Origin: Methanosarcina flavescens
GTDB taxonomy: Archaea; Halobacteriota; Methanosarcinia; Methanosarcinales; Methanosarcinaceae
Length of the DNA: 64,000 bases
Direction: 5' to 3'
Assembly: GCF_001304615.2 (NCBI RefSeq)
Contig: NZ_CP032683.1
Coordinates: 1,054,001 to 1,118,000 of the forward strand
The notes beneath the pieces are model-generated. The model saw only the letters and a program-made list of their open reading frames with translations. It was not told the DNA's origin and made no database searches. The position numbers were made by a program, and so were the translations under genes. Position 1 is the stretch's first letter, and the number at the start of each line of letters is the position of its first letter. Of this stretch, positions 9,599 to 17,660 are shown one piece after another.

Positions 9599-10738
9599 GT
9601 GAACCGAGTATCCATAATACGCTGCCCTGATTATTCTGGAACAAAAAAAGCTATAGCTGAAGCTCTGGAACTGGTAGGAGGTCTTGAGAATATAATCCAG
9701 CCAGGCGACCGTGTGCTTCTGAAACCAAATATCCTTGCAGCCAGTTCTCCAGAAAATGCAGTAACCACCCATCCTTCAGTTGTAGCGTCAATGTGCGAGT
9801 TTGTGCTTCAAGCCGGAGGGAAACCTGTAGTCGGGGACGGAGCTGGCATCTCAAGACCAGGAGCCACCTCAAAAGCCCTGAAAGCTTCAGGCATAGAAGA
9901 AGCCGCTCGAAAAGCCGGAGCGGAGATAGTTAACTTCGAAACCGCAGGCTTTACCCTGGTAGATGTGCCTGATCCCCTGCAGTTTCGCAAACTATACATC
10001 GCAAATCCTGTCCTTGAAGCCGATGTTGTGATATCCCTTCCAAAATTAAAGACTCATGAGCTTACTTACTACACAGGTGCGGTCAAAAACTTCTTTGGGA
10101 CCTTACCTCTGAAGTGTCGGAAAGAGGCACATCTTCTTGGAAAAAGGGAACTTTTTGGCGAAGCCGTTGCCGACGTGTACTCGGTTGTCATGCCCGCTTT
10201 TGCCGTCATGGATGGGATTATAGGCATGGAAGGGGATGGTCCCTCTCATGGGAAACCCATAAACTCAGGGGTGATTCTGGCAAGCCAGGACTGTGTTTCC
10301 CTTGACATTGTGGCTGCGGAAATGATAGGTTTTGAACCTCTTAAAATTCCCACGACTGCAGGAGCTATGAGAAAGGGCTTTGGAAACCAGTGCCCTGTTG
10401 TTGTAGGAATCCCGTTAAAAGAAGTCAAAATCAAGTTCAAATCGTCCAGCGGAGGAGTCAGCACAGCCCCTTCCTTTCTTACTCGCAGCCTTGGCAAGTA
10501 CTATAAGATCTATCCCAGGATTAACAGGAGAAAATGTACACACTGCGGAGCCTGCTATTTAAACTGTTCTCCCCACGCCGTAGAACGGCTCGAAGACGGG
10601 AGTTACAGGATTAATGAGGATAAGTGTATTTTATGTTATTGCTGCCGTGAACTGTGCCCTAGCAACGCAGTAGAAATCAAAAAATCCCTGCTTGCAAGGC
10701 TTATGGCAGTAAAAGAGGATCTAACTGGAAAAATATGA
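9599..10738 (+). CDS. DUF362 protein with two C-terminal [4Fe-4S] ferredoxin motifs
   Basis: Residues ~1-290 are a DUF362 domain (GDRVLLKPNIL, LPKLKTHELTYYTGAVKNFFG, DCVSLDIVAAEMIG). Residues ~305-365 carry two ferredoxin clusters, CTHCGACYLNC and CILCYCCRELC, each followed by a Pro- or Ser-containing segment. The domain's reaction is unknown, but members are linked to redox or metal-cofactor processes. GTG at 9599 is the start. The gene stands alone, convergent with the PRC-barrel cluster. Confidence 0.85.
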   Translation: MNRVSIIRCPDYSGTKKAIAEALELVGGLENIIQPGDRVLLKPNILAASSPENAVTTHPSVVASMCEFVLQAGGKPVVGDGAGISRPGATSKALKASGIEEAARKAGAEIVNFETAGFTLVDVPDPLQFRKLYIANPVLEADVVISLPKLKTHELTYYTGAVKNFFGTLPLKCRKEAHLLGKRELFGEAVADVYSVVMPAFAVMDGIIGMEGDGPSHGKPINSGVILASQDCVSLDIVAAEMIGFEPLKIPTTAGAMRKGFGNQCPVVVGIPLKEVKIKFKSSSGGVSTAPSFLTRSLGKYYKIYPRINRRKCTHCGACYLNCSPHAVERLEDGSYRINEDKCILCYCCRELCPSNAVEIKKSLLARLMAVKEDLTGKI

Positions 10739-10874
10739 AAATAAACCTGAAGAATTGTAAATAGGCTGTAAACCGAGAAGAATGAGCCGCTATAAACCAA
10801 CTTAACCCCGGTTTACACTTTTACCATCCATTAACTCCAGGGAGACATTTAACATGCCTCCCCTATTTTTATCT

Positions 10875-12839
10875 TCAATGATACTTGCGTTCCCGTCTTG
10901 CTGCGATCTCTTTTTCTCTTTCCAGCCTCTGCAGCCTCTCCTCATCAGTCTCGGTCTTTTCCATATGTTCTATCCTCTCTTTTTCCTGCCGCGCCATTAC
11001 TTCCTCTGCGGTTTCCAGGGTCCCTGTTCTCTCAGTACGAGTAGTCCTCTGTGGTTCGGTCTCTACTCCTGCCGCCACCCCTCTCTGCCAGTAAGGCTGG
11101 TATCCGTAATAAGTGTAGGTTCTGGAGAGCTCCTCACGGGTTAAGGGCCAGTTGTCCTTATCAAAGCCTTCTGCCCTTTCCAGAACGTCCCTGGAAATAT
11201 CAAGGACTAAGGCGTGTTCATGCGGCCTGAGCGATAGAGCCTGCCAGGGGATAGCAAACAGCTTATCGGCCATACCCAGGAATCCGCCAAAAGACATGAC
11301 AGCATACGCTACCCTCCCATTATCGAGATCAATCATTAGCTCTTCAATCCTTCCAAGGTCTTCTCCAGCCGTATTGATGACCCTATCAGTTTTTATCGTG
11401 CTTGCCGACAAAAAGTCAGGTGTCACTCTACCTTCTGTGCCTCTTGCCTGGACCATAGTTTCGGCTTCTGCCCGCTCTCTCTCAAACTGTGTTAACCTTT
11501 CTCTCTCGGCCTCAGCCTGCCTTTCTACTTCAGCACGTTCTCTTTCCAGCTCTGCCAGTCTCTGCCTCTCGGTCTCAGCCTGTTTCCGGGCTTCTGCACA
11601 CTCTCTTTCCAGTTGAGTGAGTCTCTCTCGATGGGTTTCTTCCTGTGCCTGTACTGACCTCAACTCATCTTCAAGCCGGGATACTTTTTCTCTTTCTTCC
11701 TGCCTTCTTGCTTCCTGCAACTCTTTTTCCAGTTCTGCCAGCCTCTGCCTTTCGGCCTGTGCCTGTCTCTCTGCTTCAATTCTCTCTGTTTCCAGCCGCC
11801 TCAGCCTATCTCTTTCAGTCTCTGCCTGCTTTTCGGCTTCCATCCGCTGCTTTTCTAACTGCGAGATTTTCTCTTCTTGCGTTCTCCTCAATTCTTCAAG
11901 TCTTTCTCTCTCTTGCTGCGCCGCTCTCTCTTCTTCCGGTCCTACCGGCGTCGGTCTCTCACTTTCCATCCGGGCTATCCGTTCGGATTCTGTTTCAGTC
12001 AGCATAGCTTCAGCCACTCTTCCTGCTGCCGCAGCTCCTGCTGCAGGTGCCGCCATTCCTGCCTGCCAGTAAGGCTCGTATCCGTAGTGGGAATAGGTTC
12101 TGGAGAGTTCTTCGCGAGTTAAGGGCCAGTTATCCTTATCAAAGCCTTCCGATTTTTCGAGAGTTTCTTTGGGAACATTAAGAGCAAAAGCGTGCTCATG
12201 CACTCTCAGTGTAAGAGCCTGCCAGGGAACGGCAAAAAGTTTGTTTCCTATACCCAGGATCCCGCCATGCGAGACTACAACATACCCTACTTTTCCATCT
12301 TGGATATCGATCATAAATTCTTCGATTTTTCCAATATTGTCTCCAGTAGGACTTACGACCTTATCCCCCTTTAGCGTGCTTGCTGACAGAAAATCCGGTT
12401 TTTCCCTATCTGCAGACGTTCTTCCAGCCCGGGTCATCCTCTCGGATTCAGTCTCTTCAGGCATTCCTGCAGCCACTCCTGTCTGCCAATAAGGCTGATA
12501 TCCATAATAATTGTATACAGTGGACAGCCACTCACGGGAAGTTACAGGCCAGTTGTCCTTATCAAAGCCCTCGGCTTTCTCAAGAGTCTCTTTAGGTACA
12601 TCAAGGACGAGGGCATGGTCGTGAAGTTTTAATCTAAAAGCCTGCCAGGGAATAGCAAACAGCTTATTGCCCAGCCCCAGGAATCCCCCAAAAGAAAGCA
12701 CTGCAAACGCTAACCTTCCATCACGAAGGTCGATCATTAATTCTTCAATCTTTCCAAGGTCGTCTCCAGCTGCGTTAACGACCTTATCCCCCTTTAGCGT
12801 GCTTGCTGACAAAAAATCTGGATTATTTCGATCTGCCAT
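10875..12839 (-). CDS. Large PRC-barrel protein: three PRC modules and a long coiled coil
   Basis: Three near-copies of an ~80-residue PRC-barrel start with PDFLSASTLKGDKV and include GKIEELMIDL and LFAIPWQA. Each is followed by the same tail, GFDKDNWPLTREELS then a Tyr/Gly/Trp-rich YYGYQPYWQ. Modules lie near residues 1-125, 150-260 and 490-605. Residues ~290-480 are a charged Glu/Arg/Gln coiled coil built on ERxRLxELE-type repeats. There is no signal peptide, so it is probably cytoplasmic. PRC-barrels bind RNA or partner proteins in known cases; function here is unknown. AACATATATTTAAACG at 12861-12876 is a minus-strand TATA candidate. Antisense Ser-rich frames here are shadows of the repeat. 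Confidence 0.85.
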   Translation of the reverse strand: MADRNNPDFLSASTLKGDKVVNAAGDDLGKIEELMIDLRDGRLAFAVLSFGGFLGLGNKLFAIPWQAFRLKLHDHALVLDVPKETLEKAEGFDKDNWPVTSREWLSTVYNYYGYQPYWQTGVAAGMPEETESERMTRAGRTSADREKPDFLSASTLKGDKVVSPTGDNIGKIEEFMIDIQDGKVGYVVVSHGGILGIGNKLFAVPWQALTLRVHEHAFALNVPKETLEKSEGFDKDNWPLTREELSRTYSHYGYEPYWQAGMAAPAAGAAAAGRVAEAMLTETESERIARMESERPTPVGPEEERAAQQERERLEELRRTQEEKISQLEKQRMEAEKQAETERDRLRRLETERIEAERQAQAERQRLAELEKELQEARRQEEREKVSRLEDELRSVQAQEETHRERLTQLERECAEARKQAETERQRLAELERERAEVERQAEAERERLTQFERERAEAETMVQARGTEGRVTPDFLSASTIKTDRVINTAGEDLGRIEELMIDLDNGRVAYAVMSFGGFLGMADKLFAIPWQALSLRPHEHALVLDISRDVLERAEGFDKDNWPLTREELSRTYTYYGYQPYWQRGVAAGVETEPQRTTRTERTGTLETAEEVMARQEKERIEHMEKTETDEERLQRLEREKEIAARRERKYH

Positions 12840-12993
12840 AATTTTAACCCCAAAGTTTTACAAACATATATTTAAACGCCTGTACCCAGGCGCAATTCCG
12901 AATTTTTCCCCGATAAGTTTGTTTCGCATCCGGTTTACCAGTAATGAATGCCTGGTCTGTTTACCCGATCAAGGCTCAGATCTGCCTGATCGG

Positions 12994-13788
12994 CTATAAT
13001 CTCGGTGTCTGCCAGTAAGGCTCATATTCGTAGTAGCTGTATACTTTAGAGAGCCAATCATGTGTAGTTACAGGCCAGTTATTTTTATCAAAGCCTTCTG
13101 CTTTTTCAAGAGTATATTTAGGGATATTAAGTAAGAAGGCATGTTTTTGGAATTTTACTTGGAGAGCCTGCCAGGGGATAGCAAAGAATTTGCCGCCCAT
13201 ACCCGGAAACTCATCAAAAGAAAGTACGGCATATGCTACTCTTCCAGCCTGAAGGTCGATTACTAACTCTTCAATCTTCCCAATATCCTCTCCAGCAATG
13301 CTGACAACCTTCTCCCCTTTTATCGTGTCTGCGGGCAAAAAATCTGGATATTTTTTACCTGCCGTTCTTCTCATTCGAATCATTCTTTCAGGCTCGGTTT
13401 CTCCAGGCAATCCGGTTTGTTCTGCCATTATAGTCTGCCAGTAAGGCTGGTGTCCATAATAAGTATAGACGCCTGAAAGTTCCTCACGGGTTAAAGACCA
13501 GCTATCCTTATCAAAACCCTCAGCTTTTTCCAGAGCCTCTCTGGAGATATCAAGAATAAAAACATGATCATGCATTTCTGATTTAAGAGGTTGCCAGGGA
13601 ATGGCATAGAGTTTATCTCTCCTGTCCAGGATTCCACCAAAAGACAATACGGCATATGCTATTCTTCCATCTGCGAGATCGATCATTAATTTTTCAATCT
13701 TCCCAATATCCTCTCCAGCCTTGTTGATGACCTTACTCCCTTTTAGTGTACCTTCTGACAAAAAATCTGGATTATCTCTATTTGCCAT
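12994..13788 (-). CDS. Two-module PRC-barrel protein
   Basis: The 264-aa protein has two PRC modules (near residues 1-120 and 145-260) with the same PDFL, GKIEEL/GKIEKL, IPWQ and GFDKDxW-YYGYEPYWQ-type elements as its neighbours. It lacks a coiled coil. Module 1 is more divergent (FGGILDRRDKLYAIPWQPL). It lies between the other two cluster members on the same strand with gaps of 154 and 143 bases, which points to tandem duplication with separate promoters or a loose operon. Confidence 0.85.
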   Translation of the reverse strand: MANRDNPDFLSEGTLKGSKVINKAGEDIGKIEKLMIDLADGRIAYAVLSFGGILDRRDKLYAIPWQPLKSEMHDHVFILDISREALEKAEGFDKDSWSLTREELSGVYTYYGHQPYWQTIMAEQTGLPGETEPERMIRMRRTAGKKYPDFLPADTIKGEKVVSIAGEDIGKIEELVIDLQAGRVAYAVLSFDEFPGMGGKFFAIPWQALQVKFQKHAFLLNIPKYTLEKAEGFDKNNWPVTTHDWLSKVYSYYEYEPYWQTPRL

Positions 13789-13931
13789 ATTTTCCAGCCC
13801 CCCAAACTCAGGAGATACAGTATTAAAATCTGCACTCCAGGCATAACTTCAAACCTCTACCCCAATTAAATCAGTTCCAACCTCCTATTTGCCAGTAATT
13901 GATACACATATCTGTCTGCCCGATTAAGGTA

Positions 13932-14750
13932 TCAGAGATTACCCGGCCGATTTTCTATACTCTCTACCTGCCAGTAAGGCTGGTATCCATAATAATTGTA
14001 TACAGTGGACAGCCATTCACGATTAGTTACAGGCCAGTGATCTTTATCAAAACCTTTCGCATTTTCAAGAGTTTTCTTAGGAACATCAAGGACAAAAACA
14101 TTTTCATCAAGTCTTGGTGAAAGAGCCTGCCAGGGGATAGCGAACAACTTATTGCCCAGACCCAGGAATCCCCCAAAAGAAAGGACAACATAAGCTATTC
14201 TTCCGTCTTGAAGGTCGATCATCAGTTCTTCAATCTTCCCAAGATGTTCTCCTTCTTTATTGACGACCTTATCCCCTTTTATTTCACTTGCTGACAAAAA
14301 ATTCATTCTGCTCCTGATCTCTCTAGTTTCCGCCCTGGCCATCCTTTCCGTTTTGGTTTCTCCCGGAGCTCCGGTTTGTTCCGTCATTGCAGGCTGCCAG
14401 TAAGGGCGGTACCCATAGTAGGTGTAGGTATTGGAAAGCTCCTTATGAGTAGTTAAAGGCCAGTTATCTTTGTCGAAACCTTCTGCCTTTTCCAAAGTTT
14501 CTTTAGGAATGCCAAGTAAAAAGGCATGCTCGTGTACTCTTAGTGTAAGAGCTTGCCAGGGAATAGCAAACAGCTTATCGCCCAGGCCCAGGAATCCCCC
14601 AAAAGAAAGGGCAGCATACGCTACTCTTCCGTTCTGAATGTCAATCATCAGTTCTTCAATTTTCCCCAGATCCTCCCCTGTACTGCTGATAACCTTATCC
14701 CCTTTTATCGTGCTAGCTGACAAAAACTCTGGATTACCCCTATCTGCCAT
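13932..14750 (-). CDS. Two-module PRC-barrel protein
   Basis: The 272-aa protein has two PRC modules (residues ~1-125 and 155-265) separated by a charged linker beginning with ERMARAETRE. Each module ends in the cluster's GFDKDNWP/GFDKDHWP tail and YYGYxPYWQ. It is the first gene of the three on the minus strand, so it may lead the transcript. The high similarity among all seven modules suggests recent duplication or gene conversion. Confidence 0.85.
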   Translation of the reverse strand: MADRGNPEFLSASTIKGDKVISSTGEDLGKIEELMIDIQNGRVAYAALSFGGFLGLGDKLFAIPWQALTLRVHEHAFLLGIPKETLEKAEGFDKDNWPLTTHKELSNTYTYYGYRPYWQPAMTEQTGAPGETKTERMARAETREIRSRMNFLSASEIKGDKVVNKEGEHLGKIEELMIDLQDGRIAYVVLSFGGFLGLGNKLFAIPWQALSPRLDENVFVLDVPKKTLENAKGFDKDHWPVTNREWLSTVYNYYGYQPYWQVESIENRPGNL

Positions 14751-15317
14751 AGTTCAAACTCCCTAAGCTTCAGGAGACACCATTTCAAAGTCCGCGTCCC
14801 CAGACACAGCTCCGAAATCAACCCCTAATTAATATTATTTTTTTGATGTTACTTAAAACTACCGGAATCATTAAAAGTAATATTCTATGTTATTAAGTAG
14901 AGATTTATGAATAAATATTATAAAGAAAAAGTAGAAATGAAGAGATTTTTTGGAAAATTTACATATTAAATTTAAGGATATCAGGCTGGCAAATTGCCTA
15001 AAATGCCGGGAAAGAATATTCCTGCGGTTAATTATATTGATGAAACTAGCTATTAAAAATTCAGAATTTAGAAGGAGGAATTTATGAGTAGTTCCAAGAA
15101 CCAAATATTTGTGATGTTTTAGATCTCTCATAAAATATTTTAACAATTCGTATCGGGGGGGGCTGCAGATCCTGAAAGAAGGGGAAAGCCGGTAATTAAG
15201 TTATAACCTTTTCCTTTTTATCTTTTTGAAAGCTCTTTTAACCCAGAAAGCCGAAAATATGTATCAAAAGGATTTTTTTGACAATATTTCTATAATCTTA
15301 CCTTCGAAGGTGATAGG
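14751..15317. other. Divergent intergenic region, no gene recognised
   Basis: It lies between the starts of the PRC gene (minus) and the zinc protein (plus) and is very AT-rich. An apparent 91-codon minus-strand frame (14871-15146) is Phe/Ile-rich with no ribosome binding site and is not accepted. AAGGTGATAGG before 15318 is the ribosome binding site of the next gene. Confidence 0.5.
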
Positions 15318-15536
15318 ATGCTCCATACCTATATAGATACTGAATATGCTCCGGAAAAATGCTCTCTTTGCGGCGGGACCGGACATGTCAACGGCGGAGT
15401 TTGTGAAGCTTGCGGGGGACAGGGTGACGTACTCGTTGCTCAGCCTGCAATAGCATGTCCAGTCTGTAACGGATCCGGAAGTCTTGAGATCGGAACATGC
15501 AGGGCATGTGGAGGAAGCGGCTGGGCTCTTCTCTGA
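15318..15536 (+). CDS. Small zinc protein of four DnaJ-type CxxCxGxG motifs
   Basis: The 72-aa protein is little more than a zinc-finger core: CSLCGGTG, CEACGGQG, CPVCNGSG and CRACGGSG at about residues 15-68. This is the full cysteine-rich repeat set of DnaJ (two zinc ions) without J-domain or peptide-binding domain. Such free domains include the Bacillus anti-TRAP protein, but they also occur as uncharacterised zinc or thiol proteins. AAGGTGATAGG sits just upstream of ATG. It is convergent with the next gene. Confidence 0.85.
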   Translation: MLHTYIDTEYAPEKCSLCGGTGHVNGGVCEACGGQGDVLVAQPAIACPVCNGSGSLEIGTCRACGGSGWALL

Positions 15537-15601
15537 AAAGGGTTTTCCTGAAGCAAGACTCAAAAAACGATTTATAAGGGGACTCTGAATTTTCCGTATA
15601 T

Positions 15602-16216
15602 CTATCGGTTTTGCCTTTCCCGAAATCCCACTTTTTTCTCGTCAGGCAAGCAGTCAAAACAGGTCTCATAGCTCACGGATTTGTATTTTTTCCTGCATAC
15701 TGGACAGAGATTCATACCCCTGAGGCTTGCAAAATGGCAGCGTTTGCAGAGCACAATTGCATTTGCCAGAGATTCGCATTCTTCCTCTGCTTTTTTAACT
15801 TCCTCCTCAATCAATTCATTAATCCCGGTTTCTTCAAGCCACTCGTGATAAAGCTTTTTAAAATTGCCTTCTCCCGTGTCCTCAAGAAGAACATCGGTAA
15901 ATTGTTCCTCAAGGTCAGTATGGTCAGGCTCGGTTTTATGCACAGTTGAGGCTTTATGCCAGTTAGGGTGGCTTTTATGCCGATGTTTGCCGGTTGGGAT
16001 GCGTTCGAACTTCTGGTATTTCTGCCTGCAAATCTCCCTGAATCTTGTATATGCAGCACTGTAAATCTCAGATTTGACCTGAGCCGGAGAATAAGTTCTG
16101 GGAATATGTATACACAGGGAATCGGAAGACCCGCACCATACACAGATCTTACTTTTAAGAAATTTGGCTCTTTTTCTTTCCATTCCTTTGTATTGCATTT
16201 CATAGGACAACCACAA
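15602..16216 (-). CDS. HNH/zinc-ribbon-like protein of unknown function
   Basis: The 204-aa protein has a CVWCG pair near residue 25, a basic middle (KHRHKSHPNWHK) and a C-terminal block with CKRCHFASLRGMNLCPVCR and a further CFDC. The spacing is reminiscent of an HNH endonuclease zinc fold (CxxC ... CxxCH), but the His residues expected in the catalytic HNH core are not clear, so activity is doubtful. The start is uncertain: TTG at 16216 or the ATG at 16198 or 16183. No recognised partner. Confidence 0.6.
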   Translation of the reverse strand: MWLSYEMQYKGMERKRAKFLKSKICVWCGSSDSLCIHIPRTYSPAQVKSEIYSAAYTRFREICRQKYQKFERIPTGKHRHKSHPNWHKASTVHKTEPDHTDLEEQFTDVLLEDTGEGNFKKLYHEWLEETGINELIEEEVKKAEEECESLANAIVLCKRCHFASLRGMNLCPVCRKKYKSVSYETCFDCLPDEKKVGFRERQNR

Positions 16217-16561
16217 ACCAGCTTTGTTAAAACGGACATTTTGAGAATCAAGGCATCAAAAGGAAGTTCACAGGATTGTCTTAATGCTTACTGGCAGCCT
16301 GAAATTAAATAATTATGCCTCTGAGTGCGAATCAAGAATGTTACTGAACAGATTAAGGAAGTTCTTTAAATTGATCAGGATATACGCAGAGAGAGTCAAA
16401 GGGATTAATAATTAATATACCGACCAAACAAAAAAAACAAATTGGATAAAGACACAATAATTGAATAAAAAACAAAATTTCGCAAAGTAGGAAATTAATT
16501 TTCAGTCTTAATAAGAAGTTGAAAGCAGTAAACCTGAACAGTGTAAAGAGGGGGGACTCTA
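16217..16561. other. Divergent intergenic region, no gene recognised
   Basis: AT-rich promoter region between the zinc protein and the lipoprotein. The last bases, GAGGGGG at 16548-16555, are the ribosome binding site of the lipoprotein gene. Confidence 0.45.
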
Positions 16562-17371
16562 ATTAATAAAATAGTTTTCATTCTATTTATAATTCTGATA
16601 ACTTTTTCAGCCGGATGTATGGAAGGACAATCAGGACAATCAGGAATCCCAGAGAATATAACAATAATCCACAAGACCTATGGGGCTTTTACGCTTCCAG
16701 AAATGCAGCTACAGGTCTTGACTGTAAACAATACGCATGTTGTATTTACGACATCGGGTATGGAAGGGGAATTCAAGCAAGTATATGAGAAACCTTTTAA
16801 TGAGACTGATTTTGAAGAACTTGTAAACCTGTTTGAGAGAAATGGATTTTTTGAGATGCAAGATCGCTACGTTCCACAGGAAGGACAACCTGTAGTTACA
16901 GATGTCGGGACAGTGGAAATAAGCCTGATTGAGAAAAATAGGTCAAAAACAATAATTGTAGATCCTTACTATTCAGAATATATGCCTGAAGGTCTTCAGG
17001 AAATCAATTCAGCACTGCTCGAGCTTCGAGCCTATGCCGTATCCACTTCGCCTGAGGAAGCCGAAGAAATAGTAGAAAACTGGATAAAGAGTGCTCCTAC
17101 GTACAGTTTCGACGGCTTTGACCTGAAGCTTGAAAATCATGAGATTCTAGAGTCAATTCCAGAACAGCATATTTTAACCTATAATTTTACAAGCAGGCAC
17201 GGAGGTTATGGGAACCGGGCAGACCAGATCGTAACTGAGGCTCTTACTCCCCATAGAATAGAAATCACAATCTCAGACAGGAATGTTACATCTGCCATAA
17301 TCGATGGGGAATGGGACGAACTTGCCCAGAAACCTGCCGAGAGAGAAACTGAAAACACTGACATTACTTAA
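16562..17371 (+). CDS. Lipoprotein of unknown function with a probable ATT start codon
   Basis: The first ATG (16619) is preceded in frame by a clear lipoprotein signal: a hydrophobic run then FSAGC (lipobox, Cys 19 residues in). That frame contains no ATG, GTG or TTG before the stop at 16544. ATT at 16562, six bases after GAGGGGG (16548-16555), would give MNKIVFILFIILITFSAGC. The mature ~250 residues have an extracellular look, with many Thr/Asn and NxS/T sites; two related halves (LLELRAYAVS region) may be present. Function unknown. If annotated from 16619 the protein would wrongly lack its signal. Confidence 0.7.
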   Translation: MNKIVFILFIILITFSAGCMEGQSGQSGIPENITIIHKTYGAFTLPEMQLQVLTVNNTHVVFTTSGMEGEFKQVYEKPFNETDFEELVNLFERNGFFEMQDRYVPQEGQPVVTDVGTVEISLIEKNRSKTIIVDPYYSEYMPEGLQEINSALLELRAYAVSTSPEEAEEIVENWIKSAPTYSFDGFDLKLENHEILESIPEQHILTYNFTSRHGGYGNRADQIVTEALTPHRIEITISDRNVTSAIIDGEWDELAQKPAERETENTDIT

Positions 17372-17594
17372 ACACAGGAGGATATTGGATTTTTAAAGTT
17401 TATTCAATCCCCAGGGGATTATTGAGTCTCCGGGGGAGTACTGATTTTTCTTATTAATTTCGTATTTGAGCTAAAAATTTCCAGGGGAAAAATTAAAGGG
17501 TTTCCGGCGGATGCACCACCGAATTTCTAACTATCTTCTTTGACCTGAGAAATTGTCAGATCATCAACCATACCGGTAGAATTGTTGGTCTCGT

Positions 17595-17631
17595 TTTATC
17601 TTGGAAGGCGAGAAGACCCTTCCAAGATAAA
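17595..17631. terminator. Strong hairpin between convergent genes
   Basis: TTATCTTGGAAGG (17596-17608) and CCTTCCAAGATAA (17618-17630) form a perfect 13-bp stem with a 9-base loop, extended by T-A. It is placed between the stop of the lipoprotein and the stop of the convergent kinase, so it can serve both strands. Confidence 0.65.
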
Positions 17632-17660
17632 GTATAAAACCTGCACCCTGAATTCCAACC

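Noticed and set aside
11152-12072. Ser/Leu-rich plus-strand frames within the PRC/coiled-coil gene
   Set aside because: They are shadows of the Glu/Arg coiled-coil repeat and show no independent signals.
14871-15146. 91-codon minus-strand frame
   Set aside because: AT-rich, Phe/Ile composition, no start site and no similarity recognised.
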